Under the pieces are notes generated by a model that ran no database searches, was not told where the DNA came from, and was given only the letters and a program-made list of their open reading frames with translations. The translations under genes and the position numbers were made by a program. This document shows positions 62,408-64,000 of a DNA stretch of 64,000 nt, one piece after another. Numbering within the stretch: position 1 is the stretch's first letter; each line of letters opens with the position of its first letter. This DNA comes from Warburgia ugandensis (lineage: Eukaryota; Streptophyta; Magnoliopsida; Canellales; Canellaceae), in contig CP141127.1 of the NCBI GenBank assembly GCA_035236585.1, forward strand, positions 74,753,495 through 74,817,494. The letters are read 5' to 3'.

Positions 62408-64000
62408 AGAGAATATGTCTCACAGGTTAAAAGTGGACTTCATAAAAGCCAAATAGACTTTTTTCTACTTAGGAATAATGAACGATCTATATGTAAGGAT
62501 AGTAAGGTGATACCCGGTGAGAGTTTAACCTCACAACATAGGTTAATGGTCATAGATATTCATATTAAAAGATGGAGTAAAAGAACTGAACTTAATACAC
62601 ATCCAAAAACTAAGTGGTTGAACTTAAAAGGAGAGAAAATAACCTCATTCAAAAATAAGTTGGTGGTAGAAGGAAATTGGAACTATGAAACAGAAGTAAA
62701 TACCATGTGGACTAATATGGCTGAGTCCATTAAGAAAGTGGCAAAAGATGTCTTAAGAGTATCTAAAGGTAAAAGGCTATTAGCAAAGGAAACATGGTGG
62801 TGGAATGAAACAGTGCAAAAAGCTATTAAAGAAAAACGAATGCATTTTAAAGCATGACAGAAGATTAGAAATAATGAAAACTATGAACAATATAAGAATG
62901 CTAAAAATGTTGCTAAGAGAATAGTAAGTGAGGCAAAACTTAAAGCATATGATGAGCTCTATAATAGACTAGGAACAAGAGAAGGTGAAAAAGATGTGTT
63001 TAAACTTGCAAAAGTAAGAGAACAGAAGGGTAAGGACTTAGAGCATGTTAGGTGCATTAGAAACGATGATCAAAGGGTATTAGTCAAAGATGATGAGATT
63101 AAACAAAGGTGGGAAATATACTTTCAAAAATTGTTAAATGACAATGGCCCTGAGAATATAGGGATTGAAAATACTATGAATCTAAATAACACTGGATATT
63201 ATAGATATGAACGTAGGATTAGAATGCGTGAAGTAAAAGAGGCCTTGAGAAAGATGAAATTAGGAAAGGCCATGGGGCCTGATGGTATACTAATAGAGGT
63301 TTGGAAGCATATGGGAGATAGTGGGTTAGTTTGGTTGACCAAGTTGTTTAACAAGATTATAAAATCAAAGAAAATGCCTGATGAGTGGAGGAAAAGCTCT
63401 ATTGTACCAATCTATAAGAAGAAAGGAGGCATTCAGAGTTGCACTAATTATCGAGGGATCAAACTTATGATCCACACCATGAAACTTTTTGAAAGAATGA
63501 TTGAGAAGAGGCTACGGCATGAAACAAGTGTATCGGAGAATCAGTTTGGTTTCATGCCTGAGAGGTCTATCATGGAAGCTATTTTCTTACTAAGACAATT
63601 GGTAGAGAAATATAGGGAGAGGAGAAAAAACCTACACATGGTCTTTATTGACTTAGAGAAAGCTTATGATAGAGTCCATAGAGAGTTAATATGGAGGGTG
63701 TTGGGTGTTAAAGGGGTTTCTCAGGGGTATATAGACATAATTAAAGATATGTATGAGGGAGCAGTAACAAATGTTAAGACCACTAGTGGCGTGGTAGTGA
63801 TTTTCCGTCACCGTCGATTGCACCAAGGATCAGCATTGAGTCCATACCTTTTCACATTAGTTATGGATGAGTTAACAAAACATCTGCATGAGGAGATTCC
63901 CTGGTGCATGCTATTTGCAGACGATATAGTCCTACTTCATGAGACAAGGGAGGGTGTAAACATAAAGCTAGAGTTATGGAGAGAAGCATTAGAATCGGAA
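62408..64000 (+). mobile_element. RTE-type LINE, 5'-truncated, running off the window
   Basis: One frame from 62,408 to the end codes for the last part of an endonuclease (KSGLHKSQIDFFLLRNNER, VIPGESLTSQHRLMV) and a reverse transcriptase, interrupted by a single TGA at 62,855-62,857. The 381 codons after it stay open. RT motifs: GKAMGPDGILIEVWK, TNYRGIKLM, VSENQFGFMPERS, FIDLEKAYDRV (63,644-63,676), LHQGSALSPYLF, and FADDIVLL (63,914-63,937) with the catalytic aspartates. The order and the VAKDVLRVSKGKR linker fit the plant RTE clade. It has the same orientation as the OSB gene. With one visible break it is a fairly young copy. Confidence 0.85.

Larger units (their letters stand above)
61751..64000 (+). 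other. OSB intron 2, enlarged by transposons, continues past the window
   Basis: Starts GTATTATC, has a T-rich run (61,761-61,790), then a SINE (62,088-62,274) and an RTE LINE (from 62,408), both described separately. No further OSB exon is seen before the window ends, so the intron is at least 2.25 kb. Confidence 0.65.

Overview
This is nuclear DNA from a flowering plant. The evidence is intron-containing genes of plant-only families, nested Ty3/gypsy LTR retrotransposons with methionine-tRNA-type primer sites, tRNA-derived SINEs that look like the angiosperm Au family, an En/Spm (CACTA) transposon, L1 and RTE LINEs, and long (CT)n and (CA)n microsatellites. The species cannot be told from the sequence. 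There are no bacterial-style operons, no CRISPR array and no rRNA or tRNA gene that I can support. All boundaries and similarities were judged by eye.

Host genes are few and sit at the edges of repeat blocks. (1) Bases 94-1 (minus) hold the first 31 codons of a gene that runs off the left edge, possibly a WDR89/GTS1-like WD40 protein. (2) About 46,930-48,790 (plus) looks like a small two-exon gene with a TATA box, a telo-box and a 57-codon reading frame. (3) 51,730-48,820 (minus) is a plant calmodulin-binding-domain gene. Its first 298 codons are clean, but the C-terminal calmodulin-binding part is broken. (4) From 61,144 to beyond the right edge (plus) lies an organellar single-stranded DNA-binding protein gene (OSB family), with two exons visible. 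Its second intron has received a SINE and an RTE-type LINE.

The rest is layered mobile DNA. From about 3,600 to 13,460 there are old gypsy LTR remains holding a 4.4-kb solo LTR (4,320-8,731). From 13,800 to 19,330 an L1-type LINE on the minus strand is split by a 2.8-kb solo LTR (15,595-18,377) and by a short SINE. From 21,720 to 26,823 there is a minus-strand Tat/Athila-type remnant, a compound (CT)n(CA)n satellite and a 2.2-kb solo LTR containing a long pyrimidine tract. From 27,242 to 46,483 one large gypsy element has a second complete-looking gypsy structure (34,878-43,607) inserted in its 3' LTR. Both have 5-bp target-site duplications. From 53,200 to 61,105 two smaller related gypsy-type elements lie head to tail. 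The second was invaded by a SINE, a small terminal-inverted-repeat element and a CACTA transposon that itself carries a Ty1/copia remnant. All LTR elements are fossils with many breaks.

How things act together: the genes show no shared pathway. The main biological point is how mobile DNA meets the genes. LTR sequence ends about 40 bp before the OSB start codon, the 19-kb nested block ends about 480 bp before the TATA box of the small gene, and the OSB intron has become an insertion site.
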